This document shows positions 1 through 7,240 of a stretch of 10,240 bases of DNA, one piece after another. The position numbers were made by a program, and so were the translations under genes. The stretch covers positions 1 through 10,240 of the forward strand of contig WGAH01000439.1 in NCBI GenBank assembly GCA_015489145.1, in the 5' to 3' direction. The stretch comes from Deltaproteobacteria bacterium (GTDB taxonomy: Bacteria > Myxococcota_A > UBA796 > UBA2385). How positions within the stretch are numbered: the first letter of the stretch is position 1; each line of letters opens with the position of its first letter. Under the pieces are notes generated by a model. The model did not search any database, had not been told where the DNA came from, and was given only the letters and a program-made list of their open reading frames with translations.

Positions 1-313
1 AGCGCCAGCAGCATCTCGCGGGACAGCACCGGCTCGACCTCGGGGGGCTCGCCGTGGGTGGTACGGCGGACGATCTCGACCTCCTCGTCCTCGGCCGGGT
101 AGTCGACCCGCCCTTCCTCGTCTTCGCCACCCAGAACCCCATCGAGCAGGAGGGCACCTACCCGCTGCCCGAGGCGGAGCTCGACCGCTTCATGTTCTCG
201 GTGCGGGTCGACTACCCGGCCGAGGACGAGGAGGTCGAGATCGTCCGCCGTACCACCCACGGCGAGCCCCCCGAGGTCGAGCCGGTGCTGTCCCGCGAGA
301 TGCTGCTGGCGCT
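1..313. repeat. Perfect 111-bp inverted repeat (fold-back) at the window start
   Basis: Bases 1-111 are the exact reverse complement of bases 203-313, with a 91-base spacer (112-202). I checked all 111 pairs by eye; pairing stops at 112/202. The right arm is ordinary MoxR coding sequence in a conserved region, so the left arm is a copy of it in reverse. The plus-strand frame through the left arm (from about 54) encodes residues that do not resemble MoxR, whereas the protein becomes typical MoxR from codon 111-113 onward. The most economical reading is a fold-back chimera at a contig end. A genuine inverted duplication or a hairpin replicon end is possible but less likely. Confidence 0.97.
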
Positions 314-647
314 CCAGGGCCTCGTGCGGCGCCTGCCGTCCTCCGAGGACGTCGACCGCTACTGCGTGCGCCTGGCCCGGGCGACGCGGCCCGGCGCCGG
401 CGCCCCGGAAGCGGTGGCGCGGTGGGTGCGCTGGGGGGCGGGTCCCCGCGCCAGCCAGTACCTCGCCCTCGGCGCGCGGGTGCGGGCGGCGCTGCGCGGC
501 CACGAGGTCCCCCACTTCGACGACGTGCGCGCCGTCGCCCCGGCGGTGCTGCGGCACCGCATCGTCCCGAGCTTCGAGGCCGAGGCCGAGGGCGTCGACG
601 CCGACGCGGTGGTGGCGCGCATCGTCGAGCAGGTCGGCCAGCCTTGA
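111..647 (+). CDS. moxR: MoxR-family AAA+ ATPase, 3' part only
   Basis: This is the C-terminal half of a MoxR-type AAA+ ATPase, a cytoplasmic chaperone-like ATPase that acts on VWA-domain partner proteins. Visible family hallmarks are the sensor-1 stretch FLVFATQNPIEQEGTYPLPE followed by AELDRFMF, then the C-terminal lid with WGAGPRASQYLALGARVRAAL and a VRAVAPAVLRHRI segment. The Walker A and Walker B motifs would lie upstream and are absent because the sequence before base 112 is a reversed copy of 203-313. A frame can be opened from an ATG-like codon at 54, but its first 19 or so residues come from the reversed arm and are not MoxR. The TGA stop (645-647) overlaps the TTG start of the DUF58 gene, which suggests translational coupling. 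Family assignment is firm; the subfamily cannot be decided from this half. Confidence 0.93.
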   Translation, partial: PFLVFATQNPIEQEGTYPLPEAELDRFMFSVRVDYPAEDEEVEIVRRTTHGEPPEVEPVLSREMLLALQGLVRRLPSSEDVDRYCVRLARATRPGAGAPEAVARWVRWGAGPRASQYLALGARVRAALRGHEVPHFDDVRAVAPAVLRHRIVPSFEAEAEGVDADAVVARIVEQVGQP

Positions 648-1579
648 CCCCGGCGCGCCCCGAGGGGCACGGCGCCGGCTGGGACCCGGAGGTCCTCGCC
701 CGCATCCAGGCCCTGGCCTTCCAGGCCCGGGTGCTGGTCGCCGGCTTCCTCCACGGCGCCCACCGGAGCACCCGGGTCGCCCACAACGTCGAGTTCGCCG
801 ACTACAAGGACTACACCCCCGGCGATCCCCTGCGGGATCTCGACTGGCGGGTCCTCGCCCGCTCCGATCGCCTGGTCGTGCGCCGCCACCACGCCGAGCA
901 CGAGCTTCCCGTCACCCTCGTCGTCGACGCCAGCGCCGACGCCGGCACCGGCGAGGCCGGGCGCTGGCCCCGGGGCGGTCGGCCGCCGCTCACCGGCTCC
1001 AAGTGGGGGGCCGCCGCCGTGCTCGCCGCCACGGTGGCCTGGTGGTTGCGGCGGCGGGGCGAACCCGTGGGCCTGGCGGTGGTGGCCGGCGAGTCGGTGC
1101 CGTGGCGCTGGCTGCCGCCGCGCACCGGCCGCGCCCACGCCGCCGCGATCCTCGGCACGCTGGCCGCCGCCGTCCCGGCGGGCCGCGCCGACCTCGGCAC
1201 CGCCCTGCCCGCCATCGGCGCGCGCCTGCCGCGCCGCTCGATGGTGGTGCTCATCAGCGACCTCATGGAGGAGCCCGCCACCTGGGCCGAGGCGGTGGCG
1301 GGCCTCGGCGCCGGCCTGCGCGACCTGCGGGTGGTCCACCTCCACGACCCCCGGGAGTGGACGCTCGACTACCCGGCGGCGGCCCGCTTTCGATCCCCCG
1401 AGGGCGGGCGGCCCCTCGTCGTCGATCCGGCCGGAGCCCGCGACGCCATGGCCGAGGTGGTCGCCGACTACCTCGCCGAGGTGCGGGCCGCGATGGTCCG
1501 CGCCGGCGCCCGCCACGTCCTCGCCCCCAGCGACGGCGCCCTGTCGGCGGTGGTCGCCCGCCTGCTGCGGGAGGGTTGA
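644..1579 (+). CDS. DUF58-domain protein (VWA-like MoxR partner)
   Basis: A 311-residue protein, normal for DUF58. The hallmark region is VEFADYKDYTPGDPLRDLDW at residues 49-68, followed by RSDRLVVRRHHAEHELPVTL and a VWA-like core beginning LVVDASAD at about 92-99. I chose the TTG at 644 because it overlaps the moxR stop as TTGA, no ATG or GTG lies nearby in frame, and the N-terminus then matches the usual short DUF58 leader; only a weak purine-rich ribosome site precedes it. DUF58 proteins sit next to MoxR ATPases very widely and are thought to be their partners. The metal site looks degraded: D95 and S97 are present, but the third position is D99 instead of Ser, and the usual Thr of the GTDL-type motif is Ala182 (RADLG). 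The later acidic residue is kept in LISDLMEE (D206). No membrane segment is evident. Confidence 0.93.
   Translation: MTPARPEGHGAGWDPEVLARIQALAFQARVLVAGFLHGAHRSTRVAHNVEFADYKDYTPGDPLRDLDWRVLARSDRLVVRRHHAEHELPVTLVVDASADAGTGEAGRWPRGGRPPLTGSKWGAAAVLAATVAWWLRRRGEPVGLAVVAGESVPWRWLPPRTGRAHAAAILGTLAAAVPAGRADLGTALPAIGARLPRRSMVVLISDLMEEPATWAEAVAGLGAGLRDLRVVHLHDPREWTLDYPAAARFRSPEGGRPLVVDPAGARDAMAEVVADYLAEVRAAMVRAGARHVLAPSDGALSAVVARLLREG
1569..1575 (+). promoter_or_regulatory. Ribosome binding site for the BatA-like gene
   Basis: GGGAGGG lies seven bases before the GTG at 1583, inside the last codons of the DUF58 gene. It decides the GTG start and fits coupled translation within the operon. Confidence 0.75.
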
Positions 1580-1582
1580 CCG

Positions 1583-3664
1583 GTGCAGGCCGGACTCCTC
1601 GCCCCCGCCGCCCTGGCGCTCCTCGCCCTCGCCCTGGGCCCGGTGCTGGCCCACCTCGCCCGGCAGCCGCCCCGGCGGCAGGTGCGCTACGGCGCGATGC
1701 TCCTGCTCGAGCGTCTCGCCCGCCGCCTGCGCCGCCGCCGCCGCCTCGACGACCGCTGGCTGCTGCTCCTGCGCGTGCTCGCCGTCGCCCTCGCCGCCCT
1801 CGCCGCCGCCCGCCCGGAGCTGCGCTGGCCCGCCGCCAACGCCGCCCTCGACGGGGTCGGGGCGGTGGTGGTCGTGCTCGACGACAGCCTGTCGATGGAC
1901 CTGGTGGACGGCGCCGGCCCGGCCCGCGAGACCCTGTTCGAGCGCGCCCGCCGCGAGGCCGTCGCCTTCGTGCGCGACCTGCCCCAGGGCACCCGGGTGG
2001 GGCTGGTCACCGTCGGCGGCGCGGCCCGGGCGGTCACCCCGGAGCTCACCGCCGACCGCGACGCGGTCGCCGCCGCCATCGAGGCCCTGCGGCAGGGGCC
2101 CGGGAGCACCGACCTCGCCGGGGCCCTGGCCCTCGCCCGCCGCATGCTCGCCGGCACCGGCGGGGCCGCCGCGGTGTTCACCGACGAGGCCGGCCCCGTC
2201 GCCGTCCCCGCCGCCGCCTCGGAGATCGCCCTGTTCGGGGAGCAGGGCCTCGGGCTGATCCCCCGGCCCGTGCGCGCCCGCGACCCCGCCAACCTCGTCA
2301 TCCTCGGGGCCACCTACGGCGAGGGGCTCGAGGGCGGCAGCGTGCGCCTCACCGTGGCGAACTACGGCGCCGCCGACCGCGAGGCGCCGCTGACCGTCGA
2401 GCTGCCGGACGGCGCCGAGATCCACGCCTTCGTCGACGTGCCCGCCGGCGGCACGGCCGAGGAGCGCGTCACCGTGCCCCGGGTGGCCGAGGGGGGCGTG
2501 GCCCTGGCCCGGGTGGACGACGAGCGCCTGCGCCTCGACGACGCCTACGCCTTCCAGCTCCCGCGGGTGGGGGCCAGCCGGGTGCTGGTCGTCGACGGCG
2601 ACCCCGGTCCCACCCCCACCGCCAGCGAGGTCTACTTCCTCGAGCGCGCCCTGGCCCCCTGGGGGGCCGCCGCCGCCCTGGAAGGGGGGGTGCTCCCGGA
2701 CGTCGCCTCGGAGGTCGGCGCCGTCGACCTCGACCCGGAGGTGCACCGGGTGGCCTTTCTCGCCAACGTCAGCGACCCCGGCCCCCTCGCCGCCCGGCTG
2801 CTCGCCTTCGTGCGGGCGGGCGGCGGCCTGGTCATCGGCGTGGGCGACAACGTGACCGCCGAGCGCTACAACGAGCCCCTGGCCCTGCTGCTGCCCAGCC
2901 CCCTGCGCCGGGCGGAGTCCCTGACGGCTCCGGGCGAGAATGGCGTTCCCACCGAGCTTCCCGACGTGAGCCTGGAACTGTTCCGCCCCTTCGCCCGCGG
3001 CGGCCGCGCCGCCTTCGGCCGGGTGCGCTGGCGGCGGCTGTTCACGCTTCAGCCCTACGAGGACTCCGAGCAGGTCCGCACCCTCATGCGGACCGCCTCG
3101 GGCCTGCCCCTGCTGGTCGAGCGGCGGCTCGGGCAGGGGCGGGTGCTGCTGTTCACCGGCACCTTCGACCTGGGCTGGGGCGACTTCCCCCTCCAGGCGG
3201 CCTTCATGCCCTGGGTGCAGCGGCTGGTGACCTACCTCGGCGGCGAGACGGGCGGGGGCGGCCTGCGCCTCGAAGGCCGGGTCGGCGAGGCGGTGCGCGT
3301 CGACCTGCCCGACGCCGCCCTCGACGTGTCCGTGCGCGGTCCCGACGGCCCGGTGGCGGTGCGGGTGCGGGGCGGCCAGGCGGTGTTCACGCCCGAGCTT
3401 CCGGGCGCCTACGTCGTCGAGACCCCCGGCGCCCCGCCCCTGGCCTGGGTGGCGATCCACACCGACCCGGCCGAGTCCGACGTGCGCCTCACCCACCGCC
3501 TCGTCGAGACCGCCGCCCGGGTCGACCCGGAGCGCTTCGTCCACCACGAGCCCCTGTGGCCGTGGCTGCTGTGGGCGGCGCTGGGCTTCGCGGTCCTCCA
3601 GGCGGCGCTGGCCGCCGCGCTCGGGCGGCGGGCCGCGGCCGAGGAGGTGAGCCGTGCGGCCTGA
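1583..3664 (+). CDS. Membrane VWA protein of the BatA / aerotolerance-regulator type
   Basis: A 693-residue inner-membrane protein. The N-terminus (residues 1-80) has the layout of the aerotolerance regulator N-terminal domain: a hydrophobic helix at about 4-24, the basic link LARQPPRRQVRYGAMLLLERL, and a second helix at about 58-77. A VWA domain follows with a complete metal-ion site: D100, S102 and S104 in LDDSLSMD, T176 in GSTDLAGAL, and D201 in FTDEAG. After it come a beta-sandwich resembling CARDB (about 234-300) and a Rossmann-like, glutamine-amidotransferase-like region starting SRVLVVDGD near 331. A last membrane helix lies at about 660-680 (WPWLLWAALGFAVLQAAL) with a basic tail. The large central part should be periplasmic or cytoplasmic between two membrane anchors; topology is inferred. 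The start is GTG, with good ribosome site spacing. The 3' end overlaps the next gene by 11 bases. Confidence 0.9.
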   Translation: MQAGLLAPAALALLALALGPVLAHLARQPPRRQVRYGAMLLLERLARRLRRRRRLDDRWLLLLRVLAVALAALAAARPELRWPAANAALDGVGAVVVVLDDSLSMDLVDGAGPARETLFERARREAVAFVRDLPQGTRVGLVTVGGAARAVTPELTADRDAVAAAIEALRQGPGSTDLAGALALARRMLAGTGGAAAVFTDEAGPVAVPAAASEIALFGEQGLGLIPRPVRARDPANLVILGATYGEGLEGGSVRLTVANYGAADREAPLTVELPDGAEIHAFVDVPAGGTAEERVTVPRVAEGGVALARVDDERLRLDDAYAFQLPRVGASRVLVVDGDPGPTPTASEVYFLERALAPWGAAAALEGGVLPDVASEVGAVDLDPEVHRVAFLANVSDPGPLAARLLAFVRAGGGLVIGVGDNVTAERYNEPLALLLPSPLRRAESLTAPGENGVPTELPDVSLELFRPFARGGRAAFGRVRWRRLFTLQPYEDSEQVRTLMRTASGLPLLVERRLGQGRVLLFTGTFDLGWGDFPLQAAFMPWVQRLVTYLGGETGGGGLRLEGRVGEAVRVDLPDAALDVSVRGPDGPVAVRVRGGQAVFTPELPGAYVVETPGAPPLAWVAIHTDPAESDVRLTHRLVETAARVDPERFVHHEPLWPWLLWAALGFAVLQAALAAALGRRAAAEEVSRAA
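3641..3647 (+). promoter_or_regulatory. Ribosome binding site for the DUF4159 gene
   Basis: GAGGAGG sits six bases before the GTG at 3654, within the end of the preceding gene. It supports the GTG start, which also gives a complete Tat signal peptide. Confidence 0.78.
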
Positions 3665-4421
3665 CTGGACCCGCCGCCGCCTGCTGCGGAGCGCCGCCGC
3701 CGCCGGCGTCTCGGCGCTGTGGCCGGCGAGGGCGCGGGCCTTCGGCCCGGGATCGCGGTTCGACATCGCCGAGATCGCGCTGCCGAGCGGCACCGTGCGC
3801 CGTCCGGCCGCCTGGCGGCGCCTGCTGTTCGAGGTGGTGCAGACCACCAGCGTCGAGGCCGAGCCCGACACGGTGGCCCTCGACCCCGAGGACCCGCGCC
3901 TGTTCGAGCACCCCTTCAGCGTGCTGGTCGGCGACGGGCCCCTGCCCGAGCTGTCCGGGGCCGCCGTCGAGCAGCTCCGCCGCTACCTCTCCTACGGCGG
4001 CTTCCTGCTGGTGGACGACGCCAGCGGCGCCCCCGGCGGCCCCTTCGCCGACTCGGTTCGCCGCCTCTGCCGCCGCCTGTTCCCCACCCGGCCGCTCTCG
4101 CCCCTGCCGGACGACCACTCCCTCTACCGGGCCTTCTTCCTCATCGACCGGCCCGTGGGCCGCCTCGCCCTCTCCGACGTGCTCGAGGGGGTGACGCTGG
4201 GGGCCACCACCCCGCTGGTCTACTGCCCCAACGACCTGAGCGGCGCCCTCGACCGCGGGCCCGACGGCCGCGACCGCTACCCGGTGGTGCCCGGCGGGGC
4301 CTGGCAGCGCCGCGAGGCCCTCAAGCTGGGCATCAACCTGGTGCTCTACTCGCTCACCGCCAACTACAAGCACGACACCGCGCACGTCCTCGAGCTGATG
4401 CGCGAGGGGAGGCTCCGGTGA
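3654..4421 (+). CDS. DUF4159-domain protein with Tat signal peptide
   Basis: A 255-residue protein. The N-terminus is a twin-arginine signal: T6-R-R-R-L-L-R12, a hydrophobic Ala-rich stretch, and a likely cleavage site after ARA at residue 29 (ARARA/F). This predicts folded export to the periplasm. The mature part matches DUF4159, a glutamine-amidotransferase-like fold: RRYLSYGGFLLVDDASG in the centre, then FPTRPLSPLPDDHSLYRAFF, and near the end the conserved REALKLGINLVLYSLTANYK. Its biochemical role is not known. DUF4159 genes are regularly found between VWA genes in MoxR clusters, as here, which suggests a function in the same envelope complex. The gene overlaps its upstream neighbour by 11 bases and shares GTGA with the downstream start. 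It may need a cofactor or oligomerisation before export, since Tat carries folded proteins; that is inference. Confidence 0.9.
   Translation: MRPDWTRRRLLRSAAAAGVSALWPARARAFGPGSRFDIAEIALPSGTVRRPAAWRRLLFEVVQTTSVEAEPDTVALDPEDPRLFEHPFSVLVGDGPLPELSGAAVEQLRRYLSYGGFLLVDDASGAPGGPFADSVRRLCRRLFPTRPLSPLPDDHSLYRAFFLIDRPVGRLALSDVLEGVTLGATTPLVYCPNDLSGALDRGPDGRDRYPVVPGGAWQRREALKLGINLVLYSLTANYKHDTAHVLELMREGRLR
4406..4412 (+). promoter_or_regulatory. Ribosome binding site for the VWA/GATase-like gene
   Basis: GGGGAGG ends five bases before the GTG at 4418, whose last two bases form the TGA stop of the DUF4159 gene together with the next A. It fixes the start and indicates coupled translation. Confidence 0.75.
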
Positions 4422-6620
4422 GCGCGGTCCTCGCCTGGCTCCTCGGCGGCCTGCCGGCGCCCGGCGGCCACCTCGCCTGGGCGCACCCCCAGGCGGGCTG
4501 GATCGGCGCCGGCGTGGCGCTGCTCGCCCTCCTCCTGCAGCTCCGCCGCCGGCCGGTCGAGGTGATCGCCTGGGCCCTCGCCCTCGCGGCGCTGGCGGTG
4601 GCCGCCGCCGGCCCGTCCTGGGTGGCCGAGGGCGGCCGGGCCGTGCCGGGTCGCCTCGTCGTCCTCGTCGACGGCAGCGCCTCGATGGGGGTGCGCGAGG
4701 CCGACGGCCCCCGCTCCCGGCGGGCCGAGGCCCTCCTCGCCCGCCTCACGGCCCCGGGCAGCGTCGGCCCCGGGGGCGTCGACGTCTACACCTTCGACGA
4801 GGACCTGCGCCCGGGTCCGCCCGGCCCCGACGGCTACACGGGGCGGGGCACCGACATCGGCGTCGCCCTCGCCCGCGTCGCCGACCGCTACCTCGGCCAG
4901 GAGCTGCGCGGCATCGTGCTGATCACCGACGGCCTCGACCGGGGCGCCCTGCGTCGCGCGGTGAAGGAGGCCGCCGGACCCCTCGACCCGGAGCTCGCGC
5001 CGGCGCTCCCGGGGCCGCTGACGATCTACGAGGTGGGCCGTCCCTCCGAGGCGACGGACCTCGCCGTCGAGGACGTGCGCGCCGGCGGCTTCGCCTTCCT
5101 CCGCACCCCCTTCGCCCTCACCGCCCGCCTTCGCGGCGAGCCCGGGGCCCGGGTGCCGGTCACCCTGCGCCGGGAGGGACGCCTCGTCGCCACCCGCACG
5201 GCGCGCCTCGACGAGGACGGGCGCGGCGAGGTCGTCTTCCACGTCACCCCGATGAAGGTGGGCCGCTTCGCCTGGGAGGTCTCGGTTCCCGTCGCCGCCG
5301 ACGACCCGGTGCCCGGCAACAACGCCTTTCCCGTGGTGGTGCGCGTCGTCCGCGAGCGCACCCGGGTGCTCCAGGTCTGCGGCAGCCCCTCCTACGACGA
5401 GAAGTTCCTGCGCCTGTTCCTCAAGGAGGACCCGAGCGTCGACCTCGTGAGCTTCTTCATCCTCCGCACCCAGGAGGACTTCGGCGCCGGCTGGCGGTCC
5501 GACGAGCTCAGCCTCATCGCCTTTCCCTACGAGCGCCTGTTCTCGGAGGACCTCGCCTCCTTCGACCTCGTGATCCTCCAGAACTTCGACTACGCGCCCT
5601 ACTTCGTCTTCGACGCCGACGCGCTCCTCGGCAACCTCGCCGACTACGTGCGCGAAGGCGGGGCGCTGGCGATGCTCGGGGGCGATCGCAGCTTCGACCT
5701 CGGCGACTACGCCTCCACCCCGCTGGCCGAGGTGCTGCCCGTGCGCCTGGGGGTGACGGCGCCCAAGGCCGACGAGACGCCCTTCCGGCCGGCGCTCACC
5801 GAGGCCGGGGCCGCCCACCCGATCACCCGGCTGCTGGGCGAGGCCGCCGAGGACGCCGCCCTGTGGGCGAGCCTGCCGGAGATGGACGGCCTCAACCTCA
5901 CCCTCGGCCCGGCCCCGGGGGCGGCGGTGCTGCTCGAGCACCCGAGCCTCAGGACCCCCGGCGGCGAGCCCGAGCCCGTGCTGGCGGTGCGCGAGGTCGG
6001 GCGCGGGCGCACGATGGCGCTCACCGTCGACGCCTCCTGGCGGTGGTCGTTCTCCCAGGCCGCCGTCGGCAAGGGCAACCAGGCCTACCTGCGCTTCTGG
6101 AAGAACGCGATGCGCTGGCTGGTGGCCGACCCGGAGGACCGGCGCGTGCAGGTGGCCCCCTCGCGCGAGAACGTGCTCCTCGGCGACGAGGTGCGGCTGG
6201 TCGTGCGGGTGCGGGACGCCGGCTACCAGCCCCGGGAGGGCGTGACCGTGCGCGGGCGGGCCGTGGCTCCCGACGGCGAGGAGCGGCGCTTCGAGCTCAC
6301 CACCGACGCCGCCGGCGAGGCGAGCTGGACCCTGCGCCCCGACGCCGAGGGGGCCTGGCGGGTCCACGTCCGGGCGGGCTCCGGGGCCGGCGACGAGGCC
6401 GAGACGGTCTTCGCCGTGAGCAGCCGCGACCCGGAGCTGGCCGAGATCGCCCCCGACACCGCCTTCCTCCAGGCGCTTGCCGCCCTGTACGGCGACCGCG
6501 GCGCGGCGGGTGGGGGAGCGGCAGGTCCTCGCCCTGGACGCCGCCCCGGCGGTGCCCCTGGTCTTCGGCCTGTTCGCGAGCCTGGCCTGGTGGCTGCGCC
6601 GTCGCTCGGGCGCGCCCTGA
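4418..6620 (+). CDS. Membrane VWA and glutamine-amidotransferase-like protein, apparent frameshift near the 3' end
   Basis: If one extra base near 6490-6512 is discounted, the gene encodes about 733 residues. There are two N-terminal membrane helices (about 27-42 and 49-64), then a VWA domain with a full metal site: D85, S87 and S89 in VDGSASMG, T145 in GRGTDIG, D171 in LITDGLD. A beta domain follows, then a glutamine-amidotransferase-like domain from about residue 316 (RVLQVCGSPSYDEKFLR) to YVREGGALAMLGGDRSFDLG. The usual nucleophile Cys of active amidotransferases is not seen at the elbow, so catalysis is unlikely. A further beta-sandwich begins VQVAPSRENVLLGDEVRL. The frame holding all this runs on past 6512 as Arg/Pro-rich sequence of no recognisable kind to 6937. 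The +1-shifted frame instead gives PLVFGLFASLAWWLRRR and stops at 6618-6620, which is the expected C-terminal helix and basic tail. It is the last gene of the operon. Confidence 0.87.
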
Positions 6621-6643
6621 GGGGGCCGACGCGGCCGGGGCGC

Positions 6644-6683
6644 GGGGCCCCGACGCGCCGCCCACCCTCGGCGTCGGGGCCCC
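6644..6683 (+). terminator. GC-rich hairpin, probable operon terminator
   Basis: GGGGCCCCGACGC (6644-6656) pairs perfectly with GCGTCGGGGCCCC (6671-6683), giving a 13-bp stem with a 14-base loop. It begins 23 bases after the stop of the operon's last gene as read in the corrected frame. No long T-tract follows, only TTCGTC, so it is either an intrinsic terminator of the kind seen in GC-rich genomes or a 3'-end stabilising stem. Its placement also supports 6620 as the true gene end. Confidence 0.6.
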
Positions 6684-6869
6684 TTCGTCGCGCGTCCGGG
6701 CCGACCCGGTCCCCCGGGGAACGGCCCTCGGGGGCTCGCGGCGGCCGGCCCCGTCGACGAACCGACCCGCCCGTGGCCCGGGCGCCCACCCTCGAAGCTG
6801 GGCCGGACGCCGGCGCTCGTCCCGTGCGCCGCCCGTCCCCCACCGCCGACCGCCGCCGGGCGTTCACCT

Positions 6870-6897
6870 GGGAGGGGCTTGTCGACAAGCCCCTCCC
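6870..6897. repeat. Perfect 28-bp palindrome centred on GTCGAC
   Basis: The two 14-base arms meet with no loop at 6883/6884. The core GGGGCTTGTCGACAAGCCCC is flanked by matching GGGA and TCCC bases. It contains two opposed copies of GGGGCTTGT (6874-6882 plus, 6885-6893 minus), a motif found twice more downstream at 7041 and 7072. It could be a protein-binding site, a second terminator, or part of a repeat family. A perfect loopless palindrome suggests a dimer-binding site more than an RNA hairpin. Confidence 0.8.
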
Positions 6898-6903
6898 CCA
6901 TGC

Positions 6904-6959
6904 CAGGCCCTGGAAACAACCCCCCTCATGTTGCTAGGGGGGGCACCATGGAGGGCCTG
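6904..6959. repeat. Nested hairpin with outer and inner stems
   Basis: An outer stem pairs CAGGCCCT (6904-6911) with AGGGCCTG (6952-6959). An inner stem pairs CCCCCCT (6920-6926) with AGGGGGG (6936-6942) around a 9-base loop. Directly after it, AAAACC (6960-6965) and GGTTTT (6968-6973) form a small third inverted repeat. No known riboswitch or RNA family is recognised. The element could fold as RNA on either strand. Confidence 0.55.
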
Positions 6960-7024
6960 AAAACCAAGGTTTTACCGTCGGGTGAATCCAGGCGAGGGCC
7001 CGATCGAGGCCGGACGGGGCCGAA

Positions 7025-7080
7025 GGGCTAGCATCCAGAGGGGGCTTGTTCCGCGGGGCTAGCAGATTCGGGGGGCTTGT
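7025..7080. repeat. Two 25-base imperfect direct repeats, 31-base period
   Basis: Both units (7025-7049 and 7056-7080) begin GGGCTAGCA and end GGGGGCTTGT, with a 6-base variable middle. The six bases between the units complete the 31-base period. Each ends with the GGGGCTTGT motif that also makes up the arms of the palindrome at 6870-6897. They look like repeated binding sites or fragments of a dispersed intergenic repeat. Confidence 0.75.
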
Positions 7081-7190
7081 CATCAACCGGCCCCGGAATT
7101 GCGCTTCTGGAGCGGTGATCGCCCCGTCACGAATGCCGGCCGCGGGCCGCCGCTCCTCCGGCGCGCGTCGTGCCCTCCCGACCTGGCGAT

Positions 7191-7207
7191 GCCGGCCGGA
7201 GGCCGGC
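7191..7207. repeat. Short inverted repeat GCCGGCC-GGA-GGCCGGC
   Basis: Two 7-base arms are separated by GGA. It lies about 120-140 bases upstream of the -24 box, the distance range usual for activators of sigma-54 promoters, so it is a candidate upstream activator site. In such GC-rich DNA a 7-base repeat may be chance. Confidence 0.3.
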
Positions 7208-7240
7208 CCTCCAAGGTCGGCGCATCCCGCGCGATTCCCG

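Noticed and set aside
359..3871. Very long open frame on the minus strand opposite the DUF58, BatA-like and DUF4159 genes
   Set aside because: In extremely GC-rich coding DNA, stop codons are rare in the opposite frame. The product is Gly/Ala/His/Glu-rich with no domain, and the plus-strand genes have clear families, start signals and couplings.
1003..4194. Plus-strand frame of over 1000 codons overlapping several operon genes
   Set aside because: Arg/Pro/Gly-rich shadow frame crossing four genes. Where its end matches real sequence it is simply out of frame with the DUF4159 protein.
4364..6919. Long open frame on the minus strand opposite the VWA/GATase-like gene
   Set aside because: Low-complexity composition without recognisable domains; it mirrors the codon bias of the real gene on the other strand.
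6621..6937. Continuation of the VWA/GATase-like frame to 6937
   Set aside because: Sequence is Arg/Pro-rich, crosses the strong hairpin and the 28-bp palindrome, and lacks family similarity, while the shifted frame gives the expected C-terminus.
7025..7080. CRISPR-like array
   Set aside because: Only two imperfect units with a 6-base gap; spacing and repeat number do not fit a CRISPR array, and no cas genes are present.
6934..7083. Possible small minus-strand gene of 49 codons starting MTSPPNLLAP
   Set aside because: It overlaps the direct repeats and the nested hairpin, shows no known similarity, and no ribosome site was established; coding status is not supported.
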